A stretch of 64,000 nucleotides of DNA, from positions 1 to 64,000 of the forward strand of contig DATGHU010000048.1 in NCBI GenBank assembly GCA_035307765.1, read 5' to 3'. The stretch is from a bacterium (GTDB taxonomy: Bacteria > Sysuimicrobiota > Sysuimicrobiia > Sysuimicrobiales > Segetimicrobiaceae). Numbering within the stretch: the first letter of the stretch is position 1; the number at the start of each line of letters is the position of its first letter. Shown in pieces: positions 42,872 through 52,267 of the stretch. The position numbers and the translations under genes are program-made. The notes under the pieces are model-generated. The model worked only from the letters and a program-made list of their open reading frames with translations. It did not search any database and was not told where the DNA came from.

Positions 42872-43786
42872 CTACTCGGCCGACGGTGCCCCCATGATCG
42901 CCGAACGCTGGATGTCCTCGTAGCGGACCTTCGCCACGTCGAACCCCTCCAGGTTGGCCGCCAGTTTCTTGAAGGTCTGCTCGAAGCTGGGCAGGGTCTT
43001 GCGCTGTCGCGTCAGGGGGGTGGTCCGCGACAGGACGAAGTTCTTCACGTAGGGGTGGCTGAGGCCCCGCTTCTTGAGCCTGGCGACCACCTCCCCCAAG
43101 ACCTCATCCGCGTGACGGACCATCGCGGCACGCTCTTCGCGCTCGGGAAGGGTCTTGGGGAACGCGCCCTTCAAGAACTTGTCGACCCGGCGGAGGATGG
43201 GTGCAAACGCCCCGCCGGCGAAGCGCTTGTTGCTCTCGTAGAGCAACCCGAGCGTGATAAAGTGTGCGGCTTCGAACTGGAAGGTGTAGTCCTCCTCCCC
43301 GCGCGATGGGGCCTCCTCGACCAACCCCCGGTACATGCGGATGACCTCGAGGGACTTTTCCTTCAGGTTGTGCGCCTTCTCGGTGTTGAGCGCAAGGATC
43401 TGGAAGGCCACTTCCGGCTCGGGGACGACGATCGAGGGGATCATGACCCCCCGGAGTTTTTCCGCAACCGTGCGGCGGTGGTTGCCGTTGGGGGTCCAGT
43501 ACACGCCCGGGCCGGGCGACATGACGACGATGGGGTCGACGAATCGGTCGAGTTTTTTGACGGCCGTCAACAGGCGTTTGACATGGGTGGGGGAGAGGTC
43601 CCGTTGGTAGGGGGTGGGCTCGACCTTCGCGAGGGGGAGCAGGCAGAAGATGTGCCAGTGGTCCCCGACCGGTTCCCGGTAGATGGCCAAGGTCCGGCCG
43701 CCGTCACGGTCGATCTGTTCGGCCAGGGCCACGGCGTGCTTCGATGGGGTTTCGTCGGGAAAGACCGCCCAGTGTGCCATCGCCAT
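42872..43786 (-). CDS. Stand-alone ParB/Srx-superfamily protein
   Basis: A 304-residue protein. Its N-terminal third matches the ParB N-domain: TPYQRDLSPTHVKRLLTAVK, FVDPIVVM, then the nucleotide-binding-like NGNHRRTVAEKLRGVMIPSI and EVAFQILALNTEKAHNLKEK. Unlike chromosome-partition ParB it has no central helix-turn-helix; the rest is a helical domain rich in Lys and Arg (DKFLKGAFPKTLPE... VVARLKKRGL). ParB-fold proteins bind CTP or ATP. It is alone on the minus strand between a cupin and an M20 gene, with no ParA. Function unknown; not a segregation system. Confidence 0.78.
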   Translation of the reverse strand: MAMAHWAVFPDETPSKHAVALAEQIDRDGGRTLAIYREPVGDHWHIFCLLPLAKVEPTPYQRDLSPTHVKRLLTAVKKLDRFVDPIVVMSPGPGVYWTPNGNHRRTVAEKLRGVMIPSIVVPEPEVAFQILALNTEKAHNLKEKSLEVIRMYRGLVEEAPSRGEEDYTFQFEAAHFITLGLLYESNKRFAGGAFAPILRRVDKFLKGAFPKTLPEREERAAMVRHADEVLGEVVARLKKRGLSHPYVKNFVLSRTTPLTRQRKTLPSFEQTFKKLAANLEGFDVAKVRYEDIQRSAIMGAPSAE

Positions 43787-43951
43787 CCGCCTCCCCCAGA
43801 TTCGATGAGCCGGGGGGCCTCGCTCCCCCTGCGGCCATCATCCCTCCATTCGGTCCCGGCCGCCCACCCCCCCCTGTGAGGGGTCGCGCGCCGCGCCGCC
43901 GAATCCTTCGAACCGTTCGAGGCGGCCACGCCGTGGATCGAGGAGGGTTTC

Positions 43952-45529
43952 ATGCGCCACGTCCCAGGGGAAAAGCAGACTGCGCTCCGGTGGGTGGACC
44001 AGGAAGCCGGTCGGCTCTCCCGGTTTTCGCAGGAGATCTGGAATTACGCCGAGCCTGCCTTTCGCGAGTATAAATCGGCCAAGGCCTATTGCGATCTGCT
44101 GCGGCGCGAAGGCTTTGCGGTGGAGGAGGGGTCGGGCGGAATGCCCACCGCGTTCGCCGCGAGCTACGGCGAAGGGGAGCCCGTTCTGGGTGCGTACGCC
44201 GAATACGACGCGGTGCCGGAGAACTCTCAGCAACCGGTTCCCTACCAGGCCCCCCGCGACGGGCTGCACCCTTGGGCGGCGGGGCACACCGATCCCCATT
44301 CCGCCTTGGGCGCCGCCGCGCTGACGGGCGTGCTCGCGGCCAAGGCCGCGATGCGGACGCACGGGCTGCGGGGAACCCTGCGGTTCTTCGGGGAGCCCGC
44401 CGAGAAGGTATGCGGGTCCAAGCCGGTGCACGCCGCCAAGGGGTACTACGACGGGGCCGACGCGTACGTCGCGTATCATCCCAGCCCGTACAACACCGTC
44501 GCCTGGGAGACGCACTGCGGCTCGTACTGGAGCCAGCTCTTCACCTTCGAGTGCCTGACCCCCGAGACGTGGGTCGACCAGTCGCTGCTGCCTTTCCGGC
44601 ATGCCCATGCCGCGCCCCGGTGTCCGGGAGCGCTCGACGCCGTGTGCCTGATGTACACGACGACCAAGTACCTCAAAGAGGCGATGTTCCCGCACACCGG
44701 AACGTGGACGCTCAACGAGTTCATCATGGTGGCCGGGCAGTGCACGTCGGACAACCTGCCCCCGCGGATGAGCGCCATCCAGTATGCATGGCGGTCGCCC
44801 AGCCTGGCGATCCAAGAGCGGATCGCCCAGGTCTTGGAGCACAACGCCCAACACGTGGCGCAGGTCACCGGGTGTCGGGCGTCGAGCCGCTGGGTGACCA
44901 AGACCCGGGTCGGCCTGCCGAATCTTGCCCTCGCCGATCTGGCCTATCGGAACCTCGCGCTGGTCGGTCCTCCCGTCCTGGACGAGCCGGCCCGGCGGTT
45001 CGGGCGGGAGATCCAGAAGACCCTCGGGTTCACGCCGATGGAAGATCCGTTTGCCGGGAGCAGCCAGCGTCTCATCTCCCCTCAGGAGTACGAGGCAGTC
45101 CTGCGCGGTGGGATGCCCCCCTGGCAAACGAGCTTCACGTCGGACGACTATGTCGAGTATACGTGGCACGCCCCCACGGTCCGGGTGTTCACCGGGCGCC
45201 CCCGGTTGAAGCCGCCGGGCCCGGGATACGAGTACCCGGCCTGGGCTCACAACGCTCTGGGAGGAGTCCCGAGTTGCATCGACCCGATGATGTTGACCGC
45301 GGGGAAAACCATCGGCGCGACCCTTGTCGATCTGCTCACCCAACCCGACGAGCTGGCAAAGGCCAAGGCCGAATTCGCGGAGCGGACCGGTGGGGGCGTG
45401 GGGGGGCCCTCGTGGGTGGCCCCGCTGCTGCCGAGGGAGTTTGTCCCCCCAATCGACCTGCGGTGGCCGGAGTACGTGCGGACCCCACGGGGAGAGGAGT
45501 GGTGGATTCCCACGCCGCACGCCGGCTGA
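43952..45529 (+). CDS. M20-family amidohydrolase (AbgB-like)
   Basis: A 525-residue metal-dependent amidohydrolase. The M20 pattern is visible: VLGAYAEYDAVPE, then AGHTDPHSALGAAALTGVLA (normally AGHGCGH-like with metal ligands), FFGEPAEKVCGSKPVHAAKG with the glutamate pair reduced, and a closing SFTSDDYVEYTWHAPT and CIDPMMLTAGKTIGATLVDL. It is about 50-100 residues longer than usual M20 enzymes. AbgB splits p-aminobenzoyl-glutamate; close relatives split N-acyl amino acids. GAGGAGG precedes the ATG. Cytoplasmic; substrate unproven. Confidence 0.9.
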   Translation: MRHVPGEKQTALRWVDQEAGRLSRFSQEIWNYAEPAFREYKSAKAYCDLLRREGFAVEEGSGGMPTAFAASYGEGEPVLGAYAEYDAVPENSQQPVPYQAPRDGLHPWAAGHTDPHSALGAAALTGVLAAKAAMRTHGLRGTLRFFGEPAEKVCGSKPVHAAKGYYDGADAYVAYHPSPYNTVAWETHCGSYWSQLFTFECLTPETWVDQSLLPFRHAHAAPRCPGALDAVCLMYTTTKYLKEAMFPHTGTWTLNEFIMVAGQCTSDNLPPRMSAIQYAWRSPSLAIQERIAQVLEHNAQHVAQVTGCRASSRWVTKTRVGLPNLALADLAYRNLALVGPPVLDEPARRFGREIQKTLGFTPMEDPFAGSSQRLISPQEYEAVLRGGMPPWQTSFTSDDYVEYTWHAPTVRVFTGRPRLKPPGPGYEYPAWAHNALGGVPSCIDPMMLTAGKTIGATLVDLLTQPDELAKAKAEFAERTGGGVGGPSWVAPLLPREFVPPIDLRWPEYVRTPRGEEWWIPTPHAG

Positions 45530-45556
45530 CCCCGGCCCCGAGGCGGACGGCCGAGG

Positions 45557-46183
45557 TTACCGGCTCCGGTTGGGGAGCGCGAAGAAGAGGGCCAGCGCCA
45601 CGTTCGTCGCCAGGCTGGCGGGAACGCTCACCCAGGCCAGGCCGAACGAGAGGAGGTAGAGCGGCGGGCCGAACGCGTAGGCCCGCGTGATCGCGCGAAC
45701 CATCGCCGCATCGGCGCGGGAGTGCAGCAGCCGATGCCGGTGGCACGCGTACCGCCAGAGCAGGTTGAACACCACCGCGATCACCGTGAACGTCCCGCTG
45801 TAGACCAGCGCGGCCACTCGATCACCGCGCCGCTGAACGTACGCCGCGACCAGTGCCGTGGGAAAGGGCACGAACGTGACCCCTAACAGCAGCAGGCTGT
45901 TAAGGAGGAGCAGCGTGTGATCCGAGCGGCGGATGAGCGTGAAGAGGCGGTGGTGGTTGATCCACATGATCCCGATCGTGGCGAAACTCGTCAGGAACGC
46001 GAGGTAGGTCGGCCACTGAGCGAGGAGAGCGCGCAGCAGGTGCGACCCGCCGGTGGCGTCGCGGGGGACCTTGAGGTCCAGCACGAGGAGGGTGATGGCG
46101 ATGGCGAAGACCCCATCGCTGAAGGCTTCGATTCGTGCGGTCTCCCCGCTCTCCTCCGTGGGGTTTCGGACGGCGGTTCCCAT
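45557..46183 (-). CDS. TMEM175-family potassium channel (DUF1211)
   Basis: A 208-residue membrane protein with six helices. The family motif RIEAFSDGVFAIAITLLVLD (R17 to D36, containing FSDG) marks the pore helix, followed by TSFATIGIMWINHHRLF with conserved Trp, Asn and His. Bacterial members form tetrameric potassium-leak channels from one such unit per chain. It converges with the M20 gene. No ribosome binding site is obvious before its ATG. Confidence 0.93.
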   Translation of the reverse strand: MGTAVRNPTEESGETARIEAFSDGVFAIAITLLVLDLKVPRDATGGSHLLRALLAQWPTYLAFLTSFATIGIMWINHHRLFTLIRRSDHTLLLLNSLLLLGVTFVPFPTALVAAYVQRRGDRVAALVYSGTFTVIAVVFNLLWRYACHRHRLLHSRADAAMVRAITRAYAFGPPLYLLSFGLAWVSVPASLATNVALALFFALPNRSR

Positions 46184-46461
46184 GCCGATAGGTCTTCGAG
46201 GACACCGCGCGCATTCCCGCCGGGGAACGGCCAGGCGGGGGACGCTGCGGCCTCGGCGGCCGGACGGAAACGCCGCGCGGGCCGGTCAAGTCACCCGAGG
46301 CAGCACCAATCCCTTGCTTGGTGACCGCTGGCGAGGTGCCTGGGGGAGATATCCTCGAGTGCTGGGGCTCGGGTGCGGCATTGGTCGACGGCGTGCGGGC
46401 AGCGCGGGTGGAAATCACAGCCTCGCGGTGGGCCGCGGCCCGACAGGCCGGCGGCCCGCGA

Positions 46462-47526
46462 TCAGTGGCCGGGGCGCGCCGGAGGATGTTCTCCCACGGT
46501 GAGGATCAGCTTGCCCGTGACGTGGCCGGTCTCGAGCCGGGCGTGGGCCTCCCGAATCGTCTCTTCCCCGAGCTCACCGACCGTCGTGACGTGTGGGGCG
46601 GGAATGCGGCCGGCTTCGATCAGTGCGGTGAGGTCCGCCATCATCTCCCGGTACACCCGCCAGCGCACCGCCTCCCCGCTGCGCGCCCGGGCGCTGGTGG
46701 CCACGAAGTGGAACGTTCCGGACTTGGCCAGCAGCGGGCTTCGGTCCGGGCGCGAGACGTCGAGGCCGGGCCCGGGCGGCTCCTCCACGATGCTGACCAC
46801 CCGTCCGTCGAAGTCGAGAGCGCGAAGACAGAGCGTCTTCATGTCGGCGCCGACAAAGTCGAACGCCGCCGCGACGCCGCGCCCGCCGGTCCGCTCGCGG
46901 ACGTCGGCTTCGAGGACGTCGAGCGGACGCCCTCGGTACCCGATGAGATGATCCGCCTCCAGGCCCATGAGGTCGATCAGGTATCGCCGGCTCGTTTCTG
47001 TGCCGTAGGTCGCGATGATCGGCGACGCGCCGGCATGGCGCAGGAGCGGGATCGCGAAACTGCCCACGCCCCCGGCTCCCCCGGTGATCAGCACCGCCTC
47101 TCCCTGTTGAACCCGTGCCTTTCGCACGACCGATTCGTAGGCCGTGAGGCCGGCCACGCCGAGCGCGGCGGCTTGGGCGTGGCTGAGCCCTCTCGGCTTC
47201 GGGTGCACGAAGCACGGGGAGGTCGCGACGTAGGGGGCATAGGCCCCGTTGCTGCGCGGGCCGAACAATACCGCAAAGACCTCGTCTCCCGGCGCAAATT
47301 CGGTGACCGCCTCCCCGACCGCATCGATCGTGCCGGCAACATCGCGGCCCAGGATCGTCGGGAGAGCTACCGAGAGCCATCCCTGGCGCATCTTCCAATC
47401 GACCGGGTTCACCGCGATCGCCGCGACGCGGATGCGGACCTGTCCGGGTCCCGGCTGGGGCAGGGGCCACTCCGCCCAGCGAAGGTGCTCGACGCCGCCG
47501 AACGCATCCAGTACGATGGCCCTCAT
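46462..47526 (-). CDS. Medium-chain dehydrogenase/reductase, quinone-oxidoreductase-like
   Basis: A 354-residue MDR enzyme. RVAAIAVNPVDWKMRQGW, PTILGRDVAGTIDAVGEAV and the NADPH-binding VLITGGAGGVGSFAIPLLRH are typical of the NADPH:quinone oxidoreductase branch, which lacks zinc. The C-terminus is of the ETIREAHARLETGHVTGKLI type. The start is ATG 47526, chosen over a longer frame without a ribosome binding site. It is alone on the minus strand and divergent from the peptide-importer operon. Substrate: a quinone or unsaturated carbonyl. Confidence 0.93.
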   Translation of the reverse strand: MRAIVLDAFGGVEHLRWAEWPLPQPGPGQVRIRVAAIAVNPVDWKMRQGWLSVALPTILGRDVAGTIDAVGEAVTEFAPGDEVFAVLFGPRSNGAYAPYVATSPCFVHPKPRGLSHAQAAALGVAGLTAYESVVRKARVQQGEAVLITGGAGGVGSFAIPLLRHAGASPIIATYGTETSRRYLIDLMGLEADHLIGYRGRPLDVLEADVRERTGGRGVAAAFDFVGADMKTLCLRALDFDGRVVSIVEEPPGPGLDVSRPDRSPLLAKSGTFHFVATSARARSGEAVRWRVYREMMADLTALIEAGRIPAPHVTTVGELGEETIREAHARLETGHVTGKLILTVGEHPPARPGH

Positions 47527-47856
47527 CACCCTACACGCCCCTCCCGCCAGGCGGCCGGCCCGCGGCCCTCGGCCGTTTCCGCGTGAGCCGTTCCACGACC
47601 GGAGAGGTATTCGTCCCGGGTCCCCGGGATCACTTCCCGCCGCTCCCTCGGCGGTCGGGGGGCGCACCGGTTGGTCGATCGATGGCGGAGCCTCGACGAC
47701 AGGAGAGGGTCTCCCACGGTGAGAAGTTATGTGGAAAACCTCGGACGGTGCCAGGGGCGTGGGGAGGCTTCCCGCCCGCCCAACGTGTCGTGTGGCCGTT
47801 CATCGAACCCGCCGCACTTTGCGTGACCGTTCGATCCGAGAGGGGGAGGGAACCGA
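47527..47856. other. Divergent promoter region, no gene
   Basis: The 330-base gap between divergent genes. It contains the near-palindrome TCCCGGG-tc-CCCGGGA at about 47,613-47,628 and an A/T-rich patch GAAGTTATGTGGAAAACC near 47,723 that may be a promoter. A GGGGGAGGG site lies before the first binding-protein gene. Confidence 0.4.
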
Positions 47857-49515
47857 ATGAGCCGGTCCGGTCCATCGCGATCTCGTGGAGGGGGACGGTT
47901 CAGCCGTCGCGCGCTGTTGCGGGCCGCCGGGGGAAGCATCGTGCTGACCGCGGCGGGCGGCGTGCGGCCGTGGCGTTACGCCGAGGCCGCGTCGGCCCAG
48001 GACAGCAAGACGCTCCTAGTCGGCGCCGATCTCCACAACATCCGAACGCTCGATCCCGCCCGCACGATCGAAGTCACGGGCATGATGATCGAGAAGGTGG
48101 CCTATGACACGTTGATCACGTTCGACGGCGAGGACCTCAAGACGCCGAAGCCGCTCCTGGCGACGAGTTGGAAGGTCGGGCCCGACGGCCGATCGTACAC
48201 CTTCGCCCTGCGCTCGGGGGTGAAGTTTGTGAGCGGCAACGAACTGACGTCGGCGGACGTGAAGTGGTCGTTCGACCGCGTGCTCAACCTCAAGGCCAAT
48301 ACCCTGTTCCTGTTCAACGGCGTGCAGGAGGTCCTGGCGCCGGACCCCAGGACCGTCGTCATCCGGACCAAGGCCCCGCAGCCGTCGATCGTGCCGATCC
48401 TCTCGCATCCCGGATTGGGGATCGTGGACAGCAAGCTCCTGATGGAGAAGGGGGGCGATGCCGGTCCGGATGCCAAGAGCAAGGATCAGGCGGAACCGTA
48501 TCTGAACGGCCGATCGGCGGGCAGCGGACCGTTCGTCCTCACCAGCTACACCCCGGCGCAAGAGCTCGTGCTCGCCCGGAATCCGAATTACTGGCGCGGG
48601 GCCGCGGGGCTCGAGCACATCGTCGTGCGGCACGTTCCCGAGCCCGTCACCCAGGCGCTGCAGGTGGTGCGCGGCGACCTTGACCTGGCCACCAGCATCG
48701 GGATCGATCAGATCGCGCCCCTGCGCCGCGCGCCGTCGGTGGTCGTCAAGACCAGCCCGGCGGCGACGACGTTCTACGTGCTGATGAACGCGAATCCCGA
48801 GGTGGGGGGGCCGTTCGCGAACGCGAAGGTGCAGCAGGCGGTGCGGTACGCACTGGACTATCGCGGCATCATGTCGATCGCCGGACCCGGGGCCGTCCGA
48901 CTGGCCGGCGTGATCCCGACCCTGATGCCGGGGTCGCTCGATTCCAAGGAGGCGGTGAGGACCGACCCCGAGAAGGCGCGGGCGCTGCTCAAGGAGTCCG
49001 GCATCGCTCAGGTCAGGGGCAAGTTTTCGTATGCCAGCGACCAGGTCTCGTGGGGCATCCCCACCGCGATTCTGGCGCAGAAGATCCAGTCCGATATGGC
49101 GGCGGTGGGGATCGTGCTCGATCTGGAGGGTCTGCCGATCATCACCGCGCTCCAGCAGTACCGGGATGGAAAGAACCAGATCGGCGTGTGGGGGTGGGCC
49201 GCCGACTACCCGGATCCCAGCGACTTCCTCGTCTGGGCCCCCGGTCGCGTGGTGGGGAAGCGGGCGGGCTGGCTTCCATCGGCGACCCCGGCGGCCCAGA
49301 AGCTGGCCGCGCTGGCGGACGAGGCAGAGGCGGAGGTGGAGCCGCACAAGCGGGTGGCACTGTTGCAGGAGTTCGACCGGACGCTGGGGCAGGTCGGCCC
49401 GTTTGCGCCGCTGTTCCAGCCCGCCGTCCCATACGCCTACCGGGCGAACGTCGAGCGCGTCGCCTACCATACCGTGTGGGCGATTGACTTCTATCCAATC
49501 CGCAAAAGCGCGTAG
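47857..49515 (+). CDS. Peptide-type ABC importer binding protein 1 (family 5, Tat-exported)
   Basis: A 552-residue periplasmic or lipid-exposed binding protein of the DppA/OppA family. The N-terminus has a twin-arginine signal (SRRALLRAAGGSIVLTAAGG). The mature protein shows IRTLDPARTIEVTGMMIEKV, SADVKWSFDRVLNLKANTLF and the long C-terminal GVWGWAADYPDPSDFLVWAP typical of family 5. It and the next gene are paralogues with the same layout, side by side (22-base gap), followed by two permeases. Substrate unknown: peptide, opine or similar. Confidence 0.93.
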   Translation: MSRSGPSRSRGGGRFSRRALLRAAGGSIVLTAAGGVRPWRYAEAASAQDSKTLLVGADLHNIRTLDPARTIEVTGMMIEKVAYDTLITFDGEDLKTPKPLLATSWKVGPDGRSYTFALRSGVKFVSGNELTSADVKWSFDRVLNLKANTLFLFNGVQEVLAPDPRTVVIRTKAPQPSIVPILSHPGLGIVDSKLLMEKGGDAGPDAKSKDQAEPYLNGRSAGSGPFVLTSYTPAQELVLARNPNYWRGAAGLEHIVVRHVPEPVTQALQVVRGDLDLATSIGIDQIAPLRRAPSVVVKTSPAATTFYVLMNANPEVGGPFANAKVQQAVRYALDYRGIMSIAGPGAVRLAGVIPTLMPGSLDSKEAVRTDPEKARALLKESGIAQVRGKFSYASDQVSWGIPTAILAQKIQSDMAAVGIVLDLEGLPIITALQQYRDGKNQIGVWGWAADYPDPSDFLVWAPGRVVGKRAGWLPSATPAAQKLAALADEAEAEVEPHKRVALLQEFDRTLGQVGPFAPLFQPAVPYAYRANVERVAYHTVWAIDFYPIRKSA

Positions 49516-49537
49516 CGCCGCACAGACCGGAGGGGGG

Positions 49538-51205
49538 ATGAGCGTGAGCCAACAATCTCGAGGGGGACCAGCGCACGGCACCGAAGGCCTGCCGATCACC
49601 CGGCGCACCATGCTGCGCGTGGTGGGGCAGGGCATGGGCGTCGCGGCGGCGAGTCGCCTGGTGCCGATTCGCCGGGTCCGTGCCGCCTCCGCCGCGGACC
49701 GGGGGACGCTCGTGATGGCGCCGAGCTTCGTCATCCGAAGTCTCGATCCCGGCCACGCGCTGGAGCCGGTGGCGGAGATGATCTGTCACGCCGCCTACGA
49801 CTCCCTCGTCACCTTTGACGGGGAGGATCTCCAGACGCCGAAGCCGTCCCTGGCTACGGCCTGGAAGGCGTCGGGCGACGGGCGAACCTATACGTTCACG
49901 CTCCGTCCCAACGTGACATTTGCGAGCGGCAACCCCATGACCTCCGCCGACGTCAAGTGGTCCCTGGAGCGGGTCATCAATCTGAAATCGAACCCCACTT
50001 TCTTCCTCGACGGGGTTGAGGCGGTGGAAGCTCCCACCCCCCAGACCGTCGTGCTCCGGCTCAAGACGCCGCAGCCCTCGATCGTGCCGATTCTCTCGAG
50101 CGGCAGCCTCGCGGTGCTCGACAGCAAGTTTGTGACCGAGCACGGAGGGGACGCGGGCCCGGACGCCAAGACGAAAGACCAGGCGGAAGCCTATCTGAAC
50201 AGCCACTCCGCGGGGACGGGCGCGTTCACGCTGGACAGCTACATCCCGAACCAGGAGGTCGTGCTCGTCAGGAACCGTCAGCACTGGCGCGGTGCGGCGC
50301 AGATGGAGCGGATCGTGATCCGCAACATCCCGGAGGCATCGACCCAGGCGCTGCAGCTCGAGCGGGGCGACCTCGACATCGCGACGGGGCTCGGCCGGGA
50401 CAACGCGCAGACCCTGCGGCGCGTGCCGAGCATCACGGTGCGGTCGAGCCGGGTGGCGACGTCGTTTGTCTTCATGATCAACGAGGACCCGGAGTTGAGC
50501 GGGCAGCTGTCGAACCCGAAGGTGATTCAGGCGATCCGATACGCGCTCGATTACGATGGGCTGCTGACGATCGCCGGCCCCGGAGCGGTGCGGATGGCGG
50601 GGGTGATCCCCAACTCGCTCCCGGGCGCTTTGGATCCCCATGAGGCCGTTCGCACGGACCGGGAGAAAGCCCGCGCCTTGCTCAAGGAGGCCGGGCTGGG
50701 GGCCGTGACCGGGAAACTGATGTACTCCAGCGACGCCACCGCATACGGGATTCAGTACTCGGTCGTGGCGCAGAAGATTCAAGCCGATCTCGCGGCCGTC
50801 GGGATCACCATCGAGCTGAATGGGCTTCCCGGCGCCCTGAGCCTCCAGCAGTACCGCGATGCGAAGGCCCCCGCGCTGTTCGGCGGGTACGCCGCCGACT
50901 ATCCCGATGCCAGCGATTTCCTCGTCTACCTGCCCGGCCGATTGGTGGGGAAGCGCATGCGGTGGCCGGCCAGCGCCAGCCCCGCGGCGAAGGAGCTCGC
51001 GCAGTGGGGAGACGACGCTGAGGCGGAGGGGGATCCGCGAAAGCGGGTTGCGCTGCTCGAAAAAGTTCAGCGCCGCCTGCTCGAGATCGGCCCGTACGCG
51101 CCGCTCTTTCAGCCGGCGCTCCCGTGGGCGCACCGAGCGGATCTGCGGGGGGTGACGTTCCACAGCGTGTGGGGCGTCGACTTCCATGCGGTACGGCGCA
51201 CCTAG
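49538..51205 (+). CDS. Peptide-type ABC importer binding protein 2 (family 5, Tat-exported)
   Basis: A 555-residue paralogue of the preceding protein. Start ATG 49538 with GGAGGGGGG upstream. It has a twin-arginine signal (ITRRTMLRVVGQGMGVAAAS), then the same blocks: VIRSLDPGHALEPVAEMICH, SADVKWSLERVINLKSNPTF, YAADYPDASDFLVYLPGRLV. More than half of the residues appear identical to protein 1 by eye. A tandem duplication with possibly different ligands for one shared permease pair. Confidence 0.93.
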   Translation: MSVSQQSRGGPAHGTEGLPITRRTMLRVVGQGMGVAAASRLVPIRRVRAASAADRGTLVMAPSFVIRSLDPGHALEPVAEMICHAAYDSLVTFDGEDLQTPKPSLATAWKASGDGRTYTFTLRPNVTFASGNPMTSADVKWSLERVINLKSNPTFFLDGVEAVEAPTPQTVVLRLKTPQPSIVPILSSGSLAVLDSKFVTEHGGDAGPDAKTKDQAEAYLNSHSAGTGAFTLDSYIPNQEVVLVRNRQHWRGAAQMERIVIRNIPEASTQALQLERGDLDIATGLGRDNAQTLRRVPSITVRSSRVATSFVFMINEDPELSGQLSNPKVIQAIRYALDYDGLLTIAGPGAVRMAGVIPNSLPGALDPHEAVRTDREKARALLKEAGLGAVTGKLMYSSDATAYGIQYSVVAQKIQADLAAVGITIELNGLPGALSLQQYRDAKAPALFGGYAADYPDASDFLVYLPGRLVGKRMRWPASASPAAKELAQWGDDAEAEGDPRKRVALLEKVQRRLLEIGPYAPLFQPALPWAHRADLRGVTFHSVWGVDFHAVRRT

Positions 51206-51241
51206 GCGCCGCGGAGGACACCGGGTCGGGGCTGCGTCGGC

Positions 51242-52261
51242 GTGACCCTCCGCCGCTACATCATCCGGCGGGTGCTCCTCCTTCCGCCGATGCTCGTCGG
51301 CATCACGCTGTTGAGTTTCGTCCTTTCCCATGCCGTCCCCGCCGACCCCGTTTCGGCGAACCTTGGGGAGCAGGCGGCGGCGAATCCGGAGGTGGTAGCC
51401 GCCTTCCGGCACCGCTGGGGACTCGATCGCCCTCTGCCGCAGCAGTACGCGGTGTACCTGGGGCGGTTGGCCCAAGGCGACATGGGGATTTCGATCTCCA
51501 CCCACCAGCCGGTCACGACCGACCTCCGGCAGCACCTGCCGGCGACGATCGAACTGGCCGTGGCGGCGATGATCTTGAGCCTGCTGCTCGGGATCCCGTT
51601 GGGGATTGCCTCCGCGGTCCGCCGCGACACCGCGCTCGACCAGATCAGCCGGGGCGGGTCGTTGGTCGGGGTTTCCGTGCCGGTCTTTTGGCTAGGCCTG
51701 GTGGCGCTGCTGATCTTCTACGCCCGGCTCGGGTGGGTGCCCTCTCCCGGGCAGCTGAGCCCCCGCCTTCCCCGTCCGCCCTTTGTCACGGGGTTCATCA
51801 TGCTCGACGCCGCCCTCGCCGGGCGGATGGACATCGCCCGCGACGCGCTCGCGCACCTGGCGCTTCCGGCGCTCGTCCTGGCGGCGTACAGCGTCGGGGT
51901 GATCACCCGGATGATGCGCGGCAGCATGCTCGATGTGCTGGGCGAGGACTACGTCCGGACGGCCCGCGCCAAAGGCCTGTCGGGGCGGACCGTGACGCTT
52001 CGGCACGCGGCGCGCAACGCGCTGTTGCCGGTCCTGACCGTGATCGGGTTGAGCTTTGGCGGGTTGCTCTCGGGAGCCGTGGTCACCGAGAGCGTCTTTG
52101 CGTGGCCGGGCCTCGGTTCGTACGCGTTCCAGAGCGCGACCTCCTTGGATTTCCCCGCGATCATGGGCGTGGGGATCGTCGTGGCCAGCGTGTACATCCT
52201 CGTGAACTTGGTCGTCGACCTCGCCTACGCGGCCGTCGACCCCCGGATTCGGATGGGCTAG
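51242..52261 (+). CDS. ABC importer permease, DppB/OppB-type
   Basis: A 339-residue inner-membrane permease with six helices. RRVLLLPPMLVGITLLSFVL at the start, a large periplasmic loop with GQLSPRLPRPPFVTG, and the cytoplasmic EAA-like VRTARAKGLSGRTVTLRHAA motif that docks the ATPase. GAVVTESVFAWPGLGSYAFQ closes it. It starts at GTG 51242, 36 bases after binding protein 2. The partner permease follows six bases later. Confidence 0.94.
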   Translation: MTLRRYIIRRVLLLPPMLVGITLLSFVLSHAVPADPVSANLGEQAAANPEVVAAFRHRWGLDRPLPQQYAVYLGRLAQGDMGISISTHQPVTTDLRQHLPATIELAVAAMILSLLLGIPLGIASAVRRDTALDQISRGGSLVGVSVPVFWLGLVALLIFYARLGWVPSPGQLSPRLPRPPFVTGFIMLDAALAGRMDIARDALAHLALPALVLAAYSVGVITRMMRGSMLDVLGEDYVRTARAKGLSGRTVTLRHAARNALLPVLTVIGLSFGGLLSGAVVTESVFAWPGLGSYAFQSATSLDFPAIMGVGIVVASVYILVNLVVDLAYAAVDPRIRMG

Positions 52262-52267
52262 CGGGCG

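Noticed and set aside
43838-45520. 560-codon minus-strand frame antisense to the M20 gene
   Set aside because: The plus-strand M20 gene has clear motifs and a ribosome binding site; the antisense frame has neither.
49142-51535. 797-codon minus-strand frame antisense to the binding-protein genes
   Set aside because: It lies opposite two clear family-5 binding proteins; its composition (Arg, Gly, His, Pro) and lack of domains show that it is a shadow.
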